Assembly: GCA_021738565.1 (NCBI GenBank) | Contig: JAIPBT010000018.1 | Coordinates: 17,466 to 81,465 of the forward strand | Reading direction: 5' to 3' | DNA length: 64,000 nucleotides | From: Bacteroidales bacterium | Lineage (GTDB): Bacteria > Bacteroidota > Bacteroidia > Bacteroidales > GCA-2748055 | Part shown: positions 1 to 11,271 of the stretch, one piece after another | Layout: the number at the start of each line of letters is the position of its first letter | How positions within the stretch are numbered: position 1 is the first letter of the stretch | Notes under the pieces: generated by a model | Databases searched by the model: none | What the model was told of the DNA's origin: nothing | Seen by the model: the letters and a program-made list of their open reading frames with translations, nothing else | Position numbers and translations under genes: made by a program

Positions 1-317
1 ATGCACCATTGCTGGAAGGCGAAGATGGCAACATGTATGATGTGCTTCTGAATGGAGATACCCCCAGTCCTGACAAAGGGCTGTTAAATGATTCCCTCAG
101 GAAAGAAATAGAAAGGGCACTTTCCACATTAACTTACCGGGAAGCGAGTATCATCAGGTTGTACTTCGGTTTGAACGGAAAACACCAGCATACGCTTGAA
201 GAAATTGGCGAAGAATTCAACCTGACAAGGGAAAGGGTCAGGCAGATCAAGGAAAAAGCCATCAAACGGTTAAAACACACCAGCAGAAGTAAGATCCTTA
301 AAAGTTACCTCGGGTGA
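1..317 (+). CDS. rpoD: Primary sigma factor RpoD, C-terminal fragment (5' end outside window)
   Basis: This is the last 104 codons of the housekeeping sigma factor, read in frame from base 3 with no start inside the window. It holds the end of region 3 and all of region 4: the segment IERALSTLTYREASIIRLYF, then the region 4.2 helix-turn-helix LTRERVRQIKEKAIKRLKH that contacts the -35/-33 element. The ending SRSKILKSYLG is typical of Bacteroidota RpoD. Seen: the motifs and the open left edge. Known: sigma-70 region 4 fold. The identification as the primary sigma rather than an ECF factor rests on the RERVRQIKEKAIKRL signature. Its stop abuts the convergent DUF2807 gene. Confidence 0.95.
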   Translation, partial: APLLEGEDGNMYDVLLNGDTPSPDKGLLNDSLRKEIERALSTLTYREASIIRLYFGLNGKHQHTLEEIGEEFNLTRERVRQIKEKAIKRLKHTSRSKILKSYLG

Positions 318-1034
318 TCATTTTTTAATGATGCTGCCCGCACTGCTCGTATGGCTCTTTCTTACAACCCCGTCCCCCTTGTAATAGATGTTGCCGGCAC
401 TGGAGGCTGTCATTTCAATCTCTTTTTCAGATGTGACCCTTGCATCCCCTGCGCTTGAAACTTTCACGTAAACGTAATCGGCCAACAGGTCAAAAGCATT
501 CAGATCTCCGGCGCTTGAAAGGCGTGCATCAAGCACTCCGGTAATGCCCCAAATGTCACAATCACCACTTGAACTGATGGAGATTGTGATCTCATCTGCT
601 TCCACTCCAAGTTTCAGGTCTCCTGCACTGCTGATCTCAATGTCAAGATCATCACACTGAAATTCATTCTCTGCACGGATATCACCTGCACTGCTTATGC
701 GGATCTGTTTTAATTCCGGCAGACTCACATTGACGACTTTCGAATCGGCCCTGTAAATGCTTCTCTCAGATCCGATCTTCAGATTGTTCCCATCTCTTTC
801 CACCGTGATAAATTCATGCAGATTTTCATCGGCCACTACTTCAACATGATAATCGCCCTGAGAAATATTCACATCAATTCCAGAACTTGCATGAACCCCG
901 GTAAACCCTGTAACATCGACGGTCTGTGTAACAACATTTCCATTTCCGGAAACACCATTATCCCAGTCTCCGTATATGCATGACTGCATCAGTGCAATCG
1001 GGACAAGGATCAAATAAACCAATGTTCTTTTCAT
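318..1034 (-). CDS. DUF2807 (GIN-domain) lipoprotein
   Basis: A 238-residue protein whose start is placed at MKRTLVYL; an ATG three codons upstream would only add MYI. Residues 1-20 form a lipoprotein signal with lipobox LMQSC, so the mature protein is probably lipid-anchored. The body is a right-handed beta-helix-like series built on repeated SSAGD/SSSGD motifs (about seven copies), the hallmark of the DUF2807 'head GIN domain, putative auto-transporter adhesin' family. It is the last gene of the minus-strand run that begins with recQ, 69 bp after rlmI, so co-transcription is possible. Molecular function is unknown; family members are abundant in Bacteroidota envelopes. Confidence 0.8.
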   Translation of the reverse strand: MKRTLVYLILVPIALMQSCIYGDWDNGVSGNGNVVTQTVDVTGFTGVHASSGIDVNISQGDYHVEVVADENLHEFITVERDGNNLKIGSERSIYRADSKVVNVSLPELKQIRISSAGDIRAENEFQCDDLDIEISSAGDLKLGVEADEITISISSSGDCDIWGITGVLDARLSSAGDLNAFDLLADYVYVKVSSAGDARVTSEKEIEMTASSAGNIYYKGDGVVRKSHTSSAGSIIKK

Positions 1035-1103
1035 AATATACAAATTTAGATATCTATTTTATAAAGGACGATTGATCTGAACAAATGTTACAACATCTTC
1101 TCA

Positions 1104-2291
1104 TCAATCTATTTTCAGTACCAGCCCTTTCAGATATTCCCCCTCGGGATGGTAAAGGCTCACAGGATGGTCTGAAGGCTGTGTAAGCTGATAAAGGATC
1201 CTTGCATCCCTGCCTGTATTTGCAGCTGCTGCAAAAACAGACTTTCTGAAGTTCTCTTTGCTCACAGCCTGAGAACAGCTGAAAGTGAACAACTCCCCTC
1301 CCTTGCGAATTTTACCGATCGCCTTTTGGTTCAGCCTTTTGTAACCCTGGAGTGCATTGTTCAATACCCGTTGATGCTTTGCAAAAGCCGGCGGGTCAAG
1401 AATGATGAGATCATATTGATCATCCCTGTCGTCCAGGAAACCGAAGGCATCTGTACAAAAGGAACTGTGCTTGTCAGAACCAGGAAAATTGAGAGCAACA
1501 TTACTGTTGGTGAGTTCGATGGCATGTTCCGAACTGTCGACACTGTGAACCAGTTCGGCGCCTCCTCTCAAAGCATATACACTGAATCCACCCGTGTAGC
1601 AAAACATATTCAGCACCTTTCTTCCTGCAGCATACCTTTCCAGCAGCAGCCGGTTCTCACGCTGGTCAAGGAAAAAACCTGTTTTCTGCCCCTTCTCCCA
1701 ATTTACGGTGAAACCATTTCCGTTCTCAAGAATTTCTCCATGCATCCGCTTCCCGGATAAAGGTCCATCCACAACGGAAATTTCCGGATAATTGACCAGG
1801 GAATTCCTGCTTTTGTTATACAGCGTATCAATCGCCAATCCTTCAAGGTTATTCAGCGCTTCAGAAATAAGGGTAAGGTTTTTAAACATGCCGGCTGAAT
1901 GCATCTGTATGACAGCACAACCGTTGTAATAATCAACGATAAGACCGGGAAGCAAATCCCCTTCAGCATTGACCAGGCGAAATGCATTCGTTTTATCCGG
2001 TTGAAAAACACCTTCCTCCTTGCGGTGATTCCAGGCCTGTTCAATACGCCGTTTCCAGAAATTCCCATCAATCCTCTCATTCCCGAAAACCAGCATTCTC
2101 ACAGCGATTGTCCCAACCTGGAAATGACCGGCCCCCAGCCTTTCATCCTTGTTGTCGTATACCTCTACAACATCGCCGGTTGCAGGATTGCCATAAATTT
2201 TCTTAATGGCCCCTGAAAAAATCCAGGGGTGTCTTCTCCTGGCTGATTGGTCTTTGCCCGATTTCAGGACAATGCAGGGTAATTCTCTCAT
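1104..2291 (-). CDS. rlmI: Class I rRNA (cytosine-C5)-methyltransferase, RlmI-like
   Basis: A 395-residue SAM-dependent methyltransferase predicted to make m5C in 23S rRNA (C1962 in E. coli). The N-terminal PUA-like RNA-binding domain starts at SGKDQSARRRHPWIFSGAI (residues ~10-28). A central EEHUD-type segment follows, then the Rossmann methyltransferase domain with VLNMFCYTGGFSVYA (SAM binding), DLIILDPPAFAKH (active-site DPP-F) and FSCSQAVS, whose cysteine fits the catalytic position. Length matches RlmI (about 396). Its ATG overlaps the stop of the upstream exonuclease gene (ATGA), implying translational coupling. The exact target base cannot be read from sequence. Confidence 0.88.
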   Translation of the reverse strand: MRELPCIVLKSGKDQSARRRHPWIFSGAIKKIYGNPATGDVVEVYDNKDERLGAGHFQVGTIAVRMLVFGNERIDGNFWKRRIEQAWNHRKEEGVFQPDKTNAFRLVNAEGDLLPGLIVDYYNGCAVIQMHSAGMFKNLTLISEALNNLEGLAIDTLYNKSRNSLVNYPEISVVDGPLSGKRMHGEILENGNGFTVNWEKGQKTGFFLDQRENRLLLERYAAGRKVLNMFCYTGGFSVYALRGGAELVHSVDSSEHAIELTNSNVALNFPGSDKHSSFCTDAFGFLDDRDDQYDLIILDPPAFAKHQRVLNNALQGYKRLNQKAIGKIRKGGELFTFSCSQAVSKENFRKSVFAAAANTGRDARILYQLTQPSDHPVSLYHPEGEYLKGLVLKID

Positions 2292-2875
2292 TGAAGATTT
2301 TTTAATGAACTCTTCAGCTTGTTGTACACCATGAGCGACACCCAGGCATCAGTAGCAGCATACCTGATCTGCTTGTCAGACAGTTCTTTTGCTTCCCAGT
2401 TTGAAATTTGCTGTGACTTGGAGATTTTGTAGCCAAGCACAATGGCAACGAGTTTCTTCAGGCTTTTTGATTCAATATTGAAAGCTTCAACGTATTTCTG
2501 AAGTTCCAGGAATCCTGCCGGATTAAAAGAGGCAAGTTGTCTCATTTTTCGCATATCATCCTTGAGCCCAACTCCAATCTTGAGAAAACGATCACTTTCG
2601 AACAATTTCAAAAGTGCGGGAGGCATGCCGATCTTGTTGACCCTGAAGAGCCAGGCAACATCTTCGTTGGAAAGTTGAATCAACGCGATGTCATTCACCT
2701 CTCCCTTCCTGAAAGCAGGCCTGGTTTCCGTATCAAAACCAAGGTAAGAATGATGCCGGATCTCTTCCATGGCTTTGTTATATGAGTGCATGTCATCAAT
2801 GATCCTGATCTCTCCTTCAAACTGACGCACTTCCATCCTGTTGATTTCCTCTTTTGCTATCTCCGGTCTGAACAT
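2288..2875 (-). CDS. 3'-5' exonuclease, RNase D/DnaQ-like (DEDDy)
   Basis: A 195-residue single-domain exonuclease. The DEDD metal ligands are visible: GFDTETRP (Exo I, D-x-E, residues ~47-54), KIGVGLKDDMRKM (Exo II aspartate) and RYAATDAWVSLMVYN (Exo III, Y-x3-D, so DEDDy type). There is no HRDC or polymerase domain, so it resembles the short ribonuclease-D-like exonucleases of Bacteroidota rather than full RNase D. The gene overlaps the DUF5063 gene by one base and rlmI by four, so it sits in a tight RNA/DNA metabolism operon. Substrate (structured RNA or DNA ends) is not known. Confidence 0.85.
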   Translation of the reverse strand: MFRPEIAKEEINRMEVRQFEGEIRIIDDMHSYNKAMEEIRHHSYLGFDTETRPAFRKGEVNDIALIQLSNEDVAWLFRVNKIGMPPALLKLFESDRFLKIGVGLKDDMRKMRQLASFNPAGFLELQKYVEAFNIESKSLKKLVAIVLGYKISKSQQISNWEAKELSDKQIRYAATDAWVSLMVYNKLKSSLKNLQ

Positions 2876-3495
2876 CAGTCGTCCTCCTCATTTTCATCCT
2901 GAAAGCGTGTAAAGAATGAACTGTCGTAAGTTGGCCTGTTGCCTTCATCCATTTCCGTGTCAGGATCAATCTTACTGATAAATAATTTATTTAGCGCCAA
3001 CAATGCATTGAGAAGTTTCACACTCCAGTAGTTTTCAAAACTGACCATCACCTCATAAACTGCATCATTCATTATTTCCTCAACACCCTGTCGGTATTGC
3101 AGTGTAAAATCCTTCAGATCCTGGTAGACATCTGCAAGGTCTTCAGAAATATTCTGTGAAACCAGTTCCGAGCGGTCAAATTCATCATCATCAGCGATGC
3201 GTAAATAAGAATTATGACTCCCCAGAAGGGTCAGCACCTTTTTATAGACCAGCGACCAATCCTCTTCTGTAACATATTTTTCATTACCCGATTCAAGCAG
3301 CGGTTCTGTTTGCCCAAGCTTCACGGCACAGGAATAAACATCCGATAAAACTTTCACAGATTTTTGTATAAAATCACTGCCTTTCATTTGATCAGCACCT
3401 TCGAGGAATTCACAGTAATGGTTTGAAGACCTCACAAATTCAAGTATTTCCGGTTCATATACTCCCGGAAAATCCGTATTGCTTGTTTCTGACAT
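2875..3495 (-). CDS. DUF5063 family protein
   Basis: A 206-residue acidic, mostly helical cytoplasmic protein with no signal peptide or membrane segment. The pattern ILEFVRSSNHYCEFLE near the N-terminus, the middle DDDEFDRSELVSQNISEDLADVYQDLK and the C-terminal SFENYWSVKLLNALLALNK fit the Bacteroidota family DUF5063, of unknown function. It lies 23 bp downstream of recQ and shares one base with the exonuclease gene. This conserved placement suggests, but does not show, a role in nucleic-acid maintenance. Family assignment is from recalled pattern, not a search. Confidence 0.65.
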   Translation of the reverse strand: MSETSNTDFPGVYEPEILEFVRSSNHYCEFLEGADQMKGSDFIQKSVKVLSDVYSCAVKLGQTEPLLESGNEKYVTEEDWSLVYKKVLTLLGSHNSYLRIADDDEFDRSELVSQNISEDLADVYQDLKDFTLQYRQGVEEIMNDAVYEVMVSFENYWSVKLLNALLALNKLFISKIDPDTEMDEGNRPTYDSSFFTRFQDENEEDD

Positions 3496-3518
3496 GGTAC
3501 AAATGTATAAAGAAAAAA

Positions 3519-5426
3519 TTAGCTGTCGCTCAATTGAAAATTCATATCTTCTCCTCTGAAGATCTTCCCTTCATCCATCATCCTTTCAAGAATTCCACTC
3601 AATTTTTCAGCTTCAATCCCCAATTTATCGCTGATCATTGCAACATCCCCCGGTTGATTTGTTAAAAGCGGGATAATCTCCTTTTCATATTTTTCATATT
3701 CATTTCGGGAAAGCTTTTGCTTGCGGTTACCGATGCAAACATCGCATTTTCCGCAAGCCTTCGTATTCCTTTCTCCAAAATAGGTTAGCAGAAAACGGCT
3801 CCTGCAGACATTTTCATTCCCGGCATATTCCTTCATTACATTCAAGCGATCAACAAACCTTGCCTTTCGAAAACGGTAACTTTCAGTTGAGATGTAAATG
3901 TTCCTTTCATCCAACCGCTCCTCCAGCAAAGTGATCACCGGGTTTTGTTTTTTGGGTATATATTTGATCACGTGCATCCCCGATAATTTGACAAGGTATT
4001 TGTAGACCTCATCCCTACTCAAACCGGTCCTGACTGCAAGCGTGTGCTCATCAAATGCAACATATTGCGAAAACAACCCTGTATAAGAGCGCAGGATCAC
4101 TTTGATAAAATTGTCGAAGGCCGGATTCTTAACCTGGAATTTGTACAGGTCATCACGCCGGATGATAAAATGGATCCTGGAAGGATTGTTTATTTCATCA
4201 GTGATCTCGAAATAGCCCTCCCTGCTCAGTATATTCAATGCACTGGTTACAGTAAGTGCACTCCATGAATATTGCGAGAGAAATTCTCCAAGGATAAAAT
4301 CAAATGTATTGCCCTTACCTCCTCCCACAGGAACCTGCAGGTAGTTGAAAAGCGCTATGTAGATAGCACGCAAAGTGCTGAAATCCGGAAAATTAACCTC
4401 CACCCTTTTCTCGGCCTGCTGAAGGTCAGAAGGACTGTGCAAAAGAATGGCCCAGGCTGGTTGCTCATCACGGCCGGCCCTTCCGGCTTCCTGGAAATAT
4501 GTTTCAGGGGAATCGGGCAGGTCAAAATGAATTACAAACCTGACATCGGCTTTATCGATGCCCATACCGAATGCATTTGTCGCCACCATTATCCTTGCGG
4601 TGTTGCTCCGCCATTGATCCTGCTTTTCGGTCCGCAAATCATGTTTCAGCCCTGCATGGTAATTGTCTGCCCTGATCCCGTTTTTCAGTAAAAACTCTGT
4701 TATATCTCTTGTTTTCTTCCGGTTTCGCACATATATAATACCTGAACCGTTGATCCTGCCTGTGATTTTTATCAACTCCTTAAATTTGTCCTCCGTTTTT
4801 CTCACCACATATACCAGGTTTTCTCTCCTGAAGCTTTTTTGAAGCATATGCTCGCTTCCAAAAGCGAGTTTTTCCATAATGTCCTTAGCCACTTCTTTCG
4901 TGGCCGTGGCAGTCAGTGCAAGGACAGGAACGCCGGGCAGCAATTCCCTCAGCCCGGAGATCTTGAGATAAGATGGCCTGAAATCATACCCCCATTGTGA
5001 TATGCAGTGGGCTTCATCCACCGCAATAAGGTTCACATTCATTTTCTGAACCCTGACCCGGAAAATCTCGGTGGCAAGTCGTTCCGGCGACACATAGAGA
5101 AATTTAAAATCCCCGTAAACGCAGTTATCAAGTGCAACAGCGATTTCCTCCCTCGTCATACCGCTATGCAGTGCCATTGCCTTAATTTTTCTAGCTTTCA
5201 GATTCTCAACCTGGTCCCTCATCAGGGCAATAAGGGGAGTTATCACAAGACATATTCCCTCTGATGCCAGTGCGGGTACCTGAAAAGTAAGGGATTTACC
5301 CCCGCCTGTTGGCATCAATGCCAGGGTATCCCTGCCCTCTGCAACCGATTTAACAATATCCTCCTGCAGGGGGCGAAAAGAATTGAAACCCCAGTATTGT
5401 TTGAGAATATCGTGGTAATTACACAT
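3519..5426 (-). CDS. recQ: ATP-dependent DNA helicase RecQ
   Basis: A 635-residue superfamily 2 3'-5' helicase for recombination and fork repair. Motif I MPTGGGKSLTFQVPALA is at residues ~38-54, motif II is DEAHCISQWGYDFRPSY, and motif VI contains QEAGRAGRDEQPA. A RQC zinc-binding region follows with cysteines in CRSRFLLTYFGERN and KACGKCDVC, then a winged-helix-like tail. The usual C-terminal HRDC domain is absent: after the zinc module only about 65 residues remain. It heads the minus-strand operon recQ-DUF5063-exonuclease-rlmI and is divergent from guaB across a 127-bp gap. RecQ assignment is secure; the loss of HRDC is common in shorter RecQs. Confidence 0.95.
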   Translation of the reverse strand: MCNYHDILKQYWGFNSFRPLQEDIVKSVAEGRDTLALMPTGGGKSLTFQVPALASEGICLVITPLIALMRDQVENLKARKIKAMALHSGMTREEIAVALDNCVYGDFKFLYVSPERLATEIFRVRVQKMNVNLIAVDEAHCISQWGYDFRPSYLKISGLRELLPGVPVLALTATATKEVAKDIMEKLAFGSEHMLQKSFRRENLVYVVRKTEDKFKELIKITGRINGSGIIYVRNRKKTRDITEFLLKNGIRADNYHAGLKHDLRTEKQDQWRSNTARIMVATNAFGMGIDKADVRFVIHFDLPDSPETYFQEAGRAGRDEQPAWAILLHSPSDLQQAEKRVEVNFPDFSTLRAIYIALFNYLQVPVGGGKGNTFDFILGEFLSQYSWSALTVTSALNILSREGYFEITDEINNPSRIHFIIRRDDLYKFQVKNPAFDNFIKVILRSYTGLFSQYVAFDEHTLAVRTGLSRDEVYKYLVKLSGMHVIKYIPKKQNPVITLLEERLDERNIYISTESYRFRKARFVDRLNVMKEYAGNENVCRSRFLLTYFGERNTKACGKCDVCIGNRKQKLSRNEYEKYEKEIIPLLTNQPGDVAMISDKLGIEAEKLSGILERMMDEGKIFRGEDMNFQLSDS

Positions 5427-5490
5427 AAATTATTGGATAAGAATATTTTATATAATATTTGTTAACAATTCTTAAAGGAATGATAAGTAG

Positions 5491-7023
<1,533 letters not shown>

Positions 7024-7072
7024 TAAGCATACAACAAAATCGTTTTACTATAGATAAATAAACAGAGCAGAT

Positions 7073-9043
7073 ATGAGCAAGAAATTGAGATCAATCCTGG
7101 TAGTTATGGTAATTTCTTTGTTTTTCAACGGGATATTCGCCCAGGACATCCTGATGACAATAGGAGATAAGGAAATCAGTGTTGATGAATTTGAAAGGAT
7201 TTACAACAAGAACAACAACAGCATTACCGACAACCAGCAAACTCCGGAAGAGTACCTGGAATTGTTTATAAATTTCAAACTTAAGGTGCTCGAAGCAGAG
7301 AACCTTGGAATGGATACTACAAAAAAATTCCTCAGGGAATTCAACAGTTATAAGGAACAGCTCGCCCAGCCCTACCTGACAGATGAAGAAACAAAAGAAT
7401 ACCTGATGAAGCAAGCCTATGAAAGGATGAAATATGACGTGCATGTCAGCCATATACTGCTTGGAATGGGCAGCCAGCTTTCTCCGGAAGATACGCTGAT
7501 AAGGTACAACAGGGCCATGGATATAAGGCAACGGATAATTGACGGTGAAGATTTCGCAACCGTTGCAAAAGCAACATCCGACGATCCCGGGGCAAGGATC
7601 AACGGCGGGGACCTTGGCTACTTCACGGTTTTCCAGATGCTTTATCCTTTTGAATCTGCGGCATATGAACTTGAAGATGGTGAAGTATCCATGCCTGTAA
7701 GAACACTTCACGGTTACCACATTATTAAGAAACATGATACAAGACCGGCGGTGGGCCAGGTAAAAGTGGCACATATCTTCCTGGCCGTTCCTGAGGGCTC
7801 ATCCCATGAGGAGCAGGTCAAAGCCCGGTCGGACATTATGGCCATCAGGGACAGCATAGACCGGAGAGCCGATTTCGGAGCGCTTGCTAAAAGGCACAGT
7901 GATGATAAGAACAGCGCTGCCAACGGGGGAGAACTTCCGTGGTTCGGAACCTCCCGCATGATCAAGGAATTTGAGAATGCTGCATTCAGCCTTGAGAAAC
8001 CGGGAGATGTCAGCAGGGCCTTTAGATCATATTATGGCTGGCACATTGTCAAACTGATCGACAAGAAAGAAGTCGGCACTTACGAGGAAATGGAATCCGA
8101 ACTGCAGTCCAAAGCGCTTAAAGGAGACCGTGAACGGGTCAGAAGAAAGATTCAACTGGATAAGCTTAAAGAAAAGTACAATTACGAGCTGAACAGTGAA
8201 CTTTATAAAAAACTTTACACACTGGTCGATAGTTCAATATTTTTTGGCGAATGGGATCCCTATAAGAACACCAACCAGTTTGAAGATTACCTGTTCACCA
8301 TGGATGGTGGGTTCAGTGTCACTCTTGGCAGGTTCGTGGCTTACCTTGACAGCATTCAGAAAAGAAGGGGCAAAATACCCGTTGAGAATTTTGTGGACAT
8401 CATGTTCAACAGGTTCACCGAGGAATACATTATGAATATTGAAATGGCAAGTCTGCCTGAGCGATTCCCTGAATACAGATACATCTTACAGGAATACCAC
8501 GACGGAATACTTCTTTTCGACCTCATGAATGAGAAGGTATGGAACAAGGCCGTCCAGGATACCGCGGGACTTGAAAAATTCTTCAACAGTCACAGGGACG
8601 ATTATATGTGGAGCGAACGCACCGAAGCAATCCTGGTGTCATGCGACAGTGCAACGGATGTGGAAGCAATCAGGAAAAAATCCAGGAAAATTGAGGCCGG
8701 AAGATGGGATGAGAAGAAGCTTAATAAAAAATTCTGTGATAGCGATACATTGAAATGCATTACACTTGATACAATACTGGCAGAGCCCGGTGAAAATGAG
8801 CTCCTGGATGCACTTCAAAATGACGGGGACACGGGGGAAATTTTCAGTGAAGAAGGAAAACTCAAATTCATGATCCGCAAAGGAACGGTCGCCCCGATGC
8901 ATAAACAACTTGATGAAGTGAGGGGGCAGGCCACTTCCGATTACCAGGATGATATAGAAAAACAGTGGATAAAGAAACTCCGGGAGAAATACAAGGTTGT
9001 TGTAAACGAAGAACTCCTGTCTAAAGTAGAACGTAAATCTTGA
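7073..9043 (+). CDS. Periplasmic peptidylprolyl isomerase with two parvulin domains
   Basis: A 656-residue exported foldase. Residues 1-23 are a Sec signal peptide (SILVVMVISLFFNGIFA). A SurA-like N-terminal helical segment follows, then two tandem PpiC/parvulin domains at about residues 120-222 (VSHILLGMG ... NGGDLGYF ... GYHIIKKHD) and 226-330 (VAHIFLAVP ... NGGELPWFG ... GWHIVKLID). The long C-terminal half has no recognised motif. It is first of four consecutive envelope genes and overlaps the next gene (TTG start within its TGA region), suggesting translational coupling. By family it assists outer-membrane protein folding; clients are unknown. Confidence 0.88.
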   Translation: MSKKLRSILVVMVISLFFNGIFAQDILMTIGDKEISVDEFERIYNKNNNSITDNQQTPEEYLELFINFKLKVLEAENLGMDTTKKFLREFNSYKEQLAQPYLTDEETKEYLMKQAYERMKYDVHVSHILLGMGSQLSPEDTLIRYNRAMDIRQRIIDGEDFATVAKATSDDPGARINGGDLGYFTVFQMLYPFESAAYELEDGEVSMPVRTLHGYHIIKKHDTRPAVGQVKVAHIFLAVPEGSSHEEQVKARSDIMAIRDSIDRRADFGALAKRHSDDKNSAANGGELPWFGTSRMIKEFENAAFSLEKPGDVSRAFRSYYGWHIVKLIDKKEVGTYEEMESELQSKALKGDRERVRRKIQLDKLKEKYNYELNSELYKKLYTLVDSSIFFGEWDPYKNTNQFEDYLFTMDGGFSVTLGRFVAYLDSIQKRRGKIPVENFVDIMFNRFTEEYIMNIEMASLPERFPEYRYILQEYHDGILLFDLMNEKVWNKAVQDTAGLEKFFNSHRDDYMWSERTEAILVSCDSATDVEAIRKKSRKIEAGRWDEKKLNKKFCDSDTLKCITLDTILAEPGENELLDALQNDGDTGEIFSEEGKLKFMIRKGTVAPMHKQLDEVRGQATSDYQDDIEKQWIKKLREKYKVVVNEELLSKVERKS

Positions 9044-9903
9044 AACCTCTAAAAATTAAAATATCAATTTACCTTATTCCCCTGCTCTTTTTGATGCATG
9101 GGTGTTCCCTGCTGGAGAATCCGAAAAAGGAAGAGGCCGTTGCAAGGGTTTTTGACACGTATCTTTATATGTCGGAAGTTAAAGGTGCAATTCCTGAAGG
9201 TACATCTTCCAAAGATTCAACAATAATCGCCCGAAATTACATCGACACCTGGGTACGCAAACAATTAATGCTTAACAGGGCAGAAATTGCACTTTCAGAG
9301 GAGCAAAAGGACTTTGAGAAAAAACTTGAAGAATACAGGTCATCGTTACTGATTTACTCATACAGGCAAAAGCTCCTCCAGCAAAAAATTGATACCACAG
9401 TGCATGATGAGGAGATCCTGGAGTATTACGAAAACAACATCAATAACTTTATCCTCTCGGATGAAGTGGTAATGGCAATATTTGTAAAATTGCCCCTTGA
9501 TGCCCCTGATATAAGTAGTGTAAGAAACTGGACAAGGTCAGCTGCAAACTCAGATATTGATAATTTGGAGAAGTACTCTGTGAATTATGCAGAGAAATTT
9601 GATATGTTCAACAACTCATGGATATACTTCAGTGACCTGATGAAGCAAGTGCCTTTGTCCATAGAACAACCGTCCAGGTTCCTTAGGTACAACGACTATT
9701 TTGAAACCAGCGATTCCCTCTACCATTATTTCATTCATATCATTGATCACAAATCGGAGGGCAACGTTACACCGCTATCACTTATTAAAATGGATATTAA
9801 GAGCATATTGCTCAATAAAAGAAAAATAGAATTTTATAAGAACCTTGAACAGCAGGTCTATAATGAAGGTCTGAATAAGAACCAGTTTGAAATCTTCAGG
9901 TAA
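9040..9903 (+). CDS. SurA-like lipoprotein without PPIase domain
   Basis: A 287-residue protein starting at TTG, whose last two bases are shared with the upstream stop codon; no ATG is available until residue 19 inside the signal. The N-terminus is a lipoprotein signal with lipobox LMHGC. The following helical part (YIDTWVRKQLMLNRAEIAL, residues ~68-86) resembles the N-terminal chaperone region of SurA/PrsA proteins, but no parvulin motifs are present. Its position between two parvulin genes, with zero or negative spacing, argues that it works with them in outer-membrane protein biogenesis. Function beyond this is inference. Confidence 0.72.
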   Translation: MKPLKIKISIYLIPLLFLMHGCSLLENPKKEEAVARVFDTYLYMSEVKGAIPEGTSSKDSTIIARNYIDTWVRKQLMLNRAEIALSEEQKDFEKKLEEYRSSLLIYSYRQKLLQQKIDTTVHDEEILEYYENNINNFILSDEVVMAIFVKLPLDAPDISSVRNWTRSAANSDIDNLEKYSVNYAEKFDMFNNSWIYFSDLMKQVPLSIEQPSRFLRYNDYFETSDSLYHYFIHIIDHKSEGNVTPLSLIKMDIKSILLNKRKIEFYKNLEQQVYNEGLNKNQFEIFR

Positions 9904-11271
9904 ATGAAACGAATGAAAAATATCATATATATAATTATCACCTTCGGGTTAATGATCAATTATCAACAAGCTTCCGGGCAGGACGAGGCATATATCATTG
10001 ACAGGGTTGTTGCGGTTGTAGGTGATTTTCACGTCCTTCAATCAGACATTGAGCAGCAATACCTGCAGCTGAAAATGAGTCAGCCCTACATTCCGGAAGG
10101 CATAAAATGCGATATCCTCAATTACCTTATTGAACAGAAACTTCTTATGACCCAGGCAAAAATTGACAGTATTGAAGTTTCCGCCAGCCAGGTTGAACTC
10201 TCAATGGAAGCAAGATTGAACAACTTTGTCAGCCAATTCGGAAGTGAAGAGGAAATGGAAGCGTATTTTAACAAATCCATATATGATATTCGGGATGACC
10301 TGAGGAAAACCATGAGGGAAATGATGATCACACAACAGGTACAGCAATCCATTGTTGGTGACCTAAAAATCACGCCCTCCGAAGTAAAGCATTATTATAG
10401 CCAAATAGAGAAAGACAGCATCCCTTACATCGACTCAGAGGTGAAAATTGCAGAAATTGTTGCTTATCCCCCTCTTGAAGACGATGCAGTCTTTGATGTT
10501 AGGGAAAGGTTGCTTGAACTCAGGAAAAGGATCATTGAAGGAGAAAGTATGTCGACACTTGCCATTCTTTATTCCGATGATCCCTCTGCAACATCAAATT
10601 TTGGAGAGATAGGTTTTAGAAACAAGAATGAACTTGATCCCGCTTATGCCGATGCGGCATGGGCCCTCAAGGAGGGACAGCTGTCAAAAATTGTGGAATC
10701 ATCATTCGGCTTCCATATCATACAATGTGTTGAAAGAAGAGGAGAAAGGGTAAACACACGGCACATCCTTTTAAAACCTAAAATAAGTGCAACTGCAAAA
10801 GGTAAGGCATTGGAAAAACTGGATTCAATAAGGACCAGGATACTTGAAGATTCGCTTACATTTCAGATTGCAGCCATTGTTCATTCAGAGGATGAAGATA
10901 CCAGGGCAAACGGGGGACTTGTTGTCAATCCCATGGATCAGGCGCCGACATTTAAATTCGATGAGCTTGAAACAAAAGATTATTATACCGTCCGCGAAAT
11001 GAAAGTTGGTGATATTTCTTTGCCATATGAAACTACAGACGATAACGGCCAATTGTGCTATAAGATATTAAAACTTATCTCAAAGACAGAGCCCCACAGG
11101 GCCAACCTTAAACAGGATTACCTGCTTCTCCAGAACATGGCATTATCAAAAAAGCAGAACGATGCAATGAACAGCTGGTATGCACAGAAAAAAAAGAGAA
11201 CCTACATCAGGATAGATAATTCATTCGAAGATTGTGATATGCTGAATAATGAGCTCACTGAAATTCAATGA
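9904..11271 (+). CDS. surA: Periplasmic chaperone/peptidylprolyl isomerase SurA
   Basis: A 455-residue SurA-type chaperone. Signal peptide at residues 1-25 (ending ASGQ), then the SurA N-domain, starting IIDRVVAVVGDFHVLQSDIE and containing LNYLIEQKLLMTQAKID. Two parvulin-like domains follow at about residues 178-277 (FGEIGFRNK, FGFHIIQCV) and 283-385 (TRHILLKPK, ANGGLVVNP). It shepherds unfolded outer-membrane proteins across the periplasm. It starts on the base after the stop of the preceding lipoprotein gene and its stop overlaps the ATG of the OstA-like gene (ATGA), so the four genes form one tightly coupled envelope operon. Confidence 0.88.
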   Translation: MKRMKNIIYIIITFGLMINYQQASGQDEAYIIDRVVAVVGDFHVLQSDIEQQYLQLKMSQPYIPEGIKCDILNYLIEQKLLMTQAKIDSIEVSASQVELSMEARLNNFVSQFGSEEEMEAYFNKSIYDIRDDLRKTMREMMITQQVQQSIVGDLKITPSEVKHYYSQIEKDSIPYIDSEVKIAEIVAYPPLEDDAVFDVRERLLELRKRIIEGESMSTLAILYSDDPSATSNFGEIGFRNKNELDPAYADAAWALKEGQLSKIVESSFGFHIIQCVERRGERVNTRHILLKPKISATAKGKALEKLDSIRTRILEDSLTFQIAAIVHSEDEDTRANGGLVVNPMDQAPTFKFDELETKDYYTVREMKVGDISLPYETTDDNGQLCYKILKLISKTEPHRANLKQDYLLLQNMALSKKQNDAMNSWYAQKKKRTYIRIDNSFEDCDMLNNELTEIQ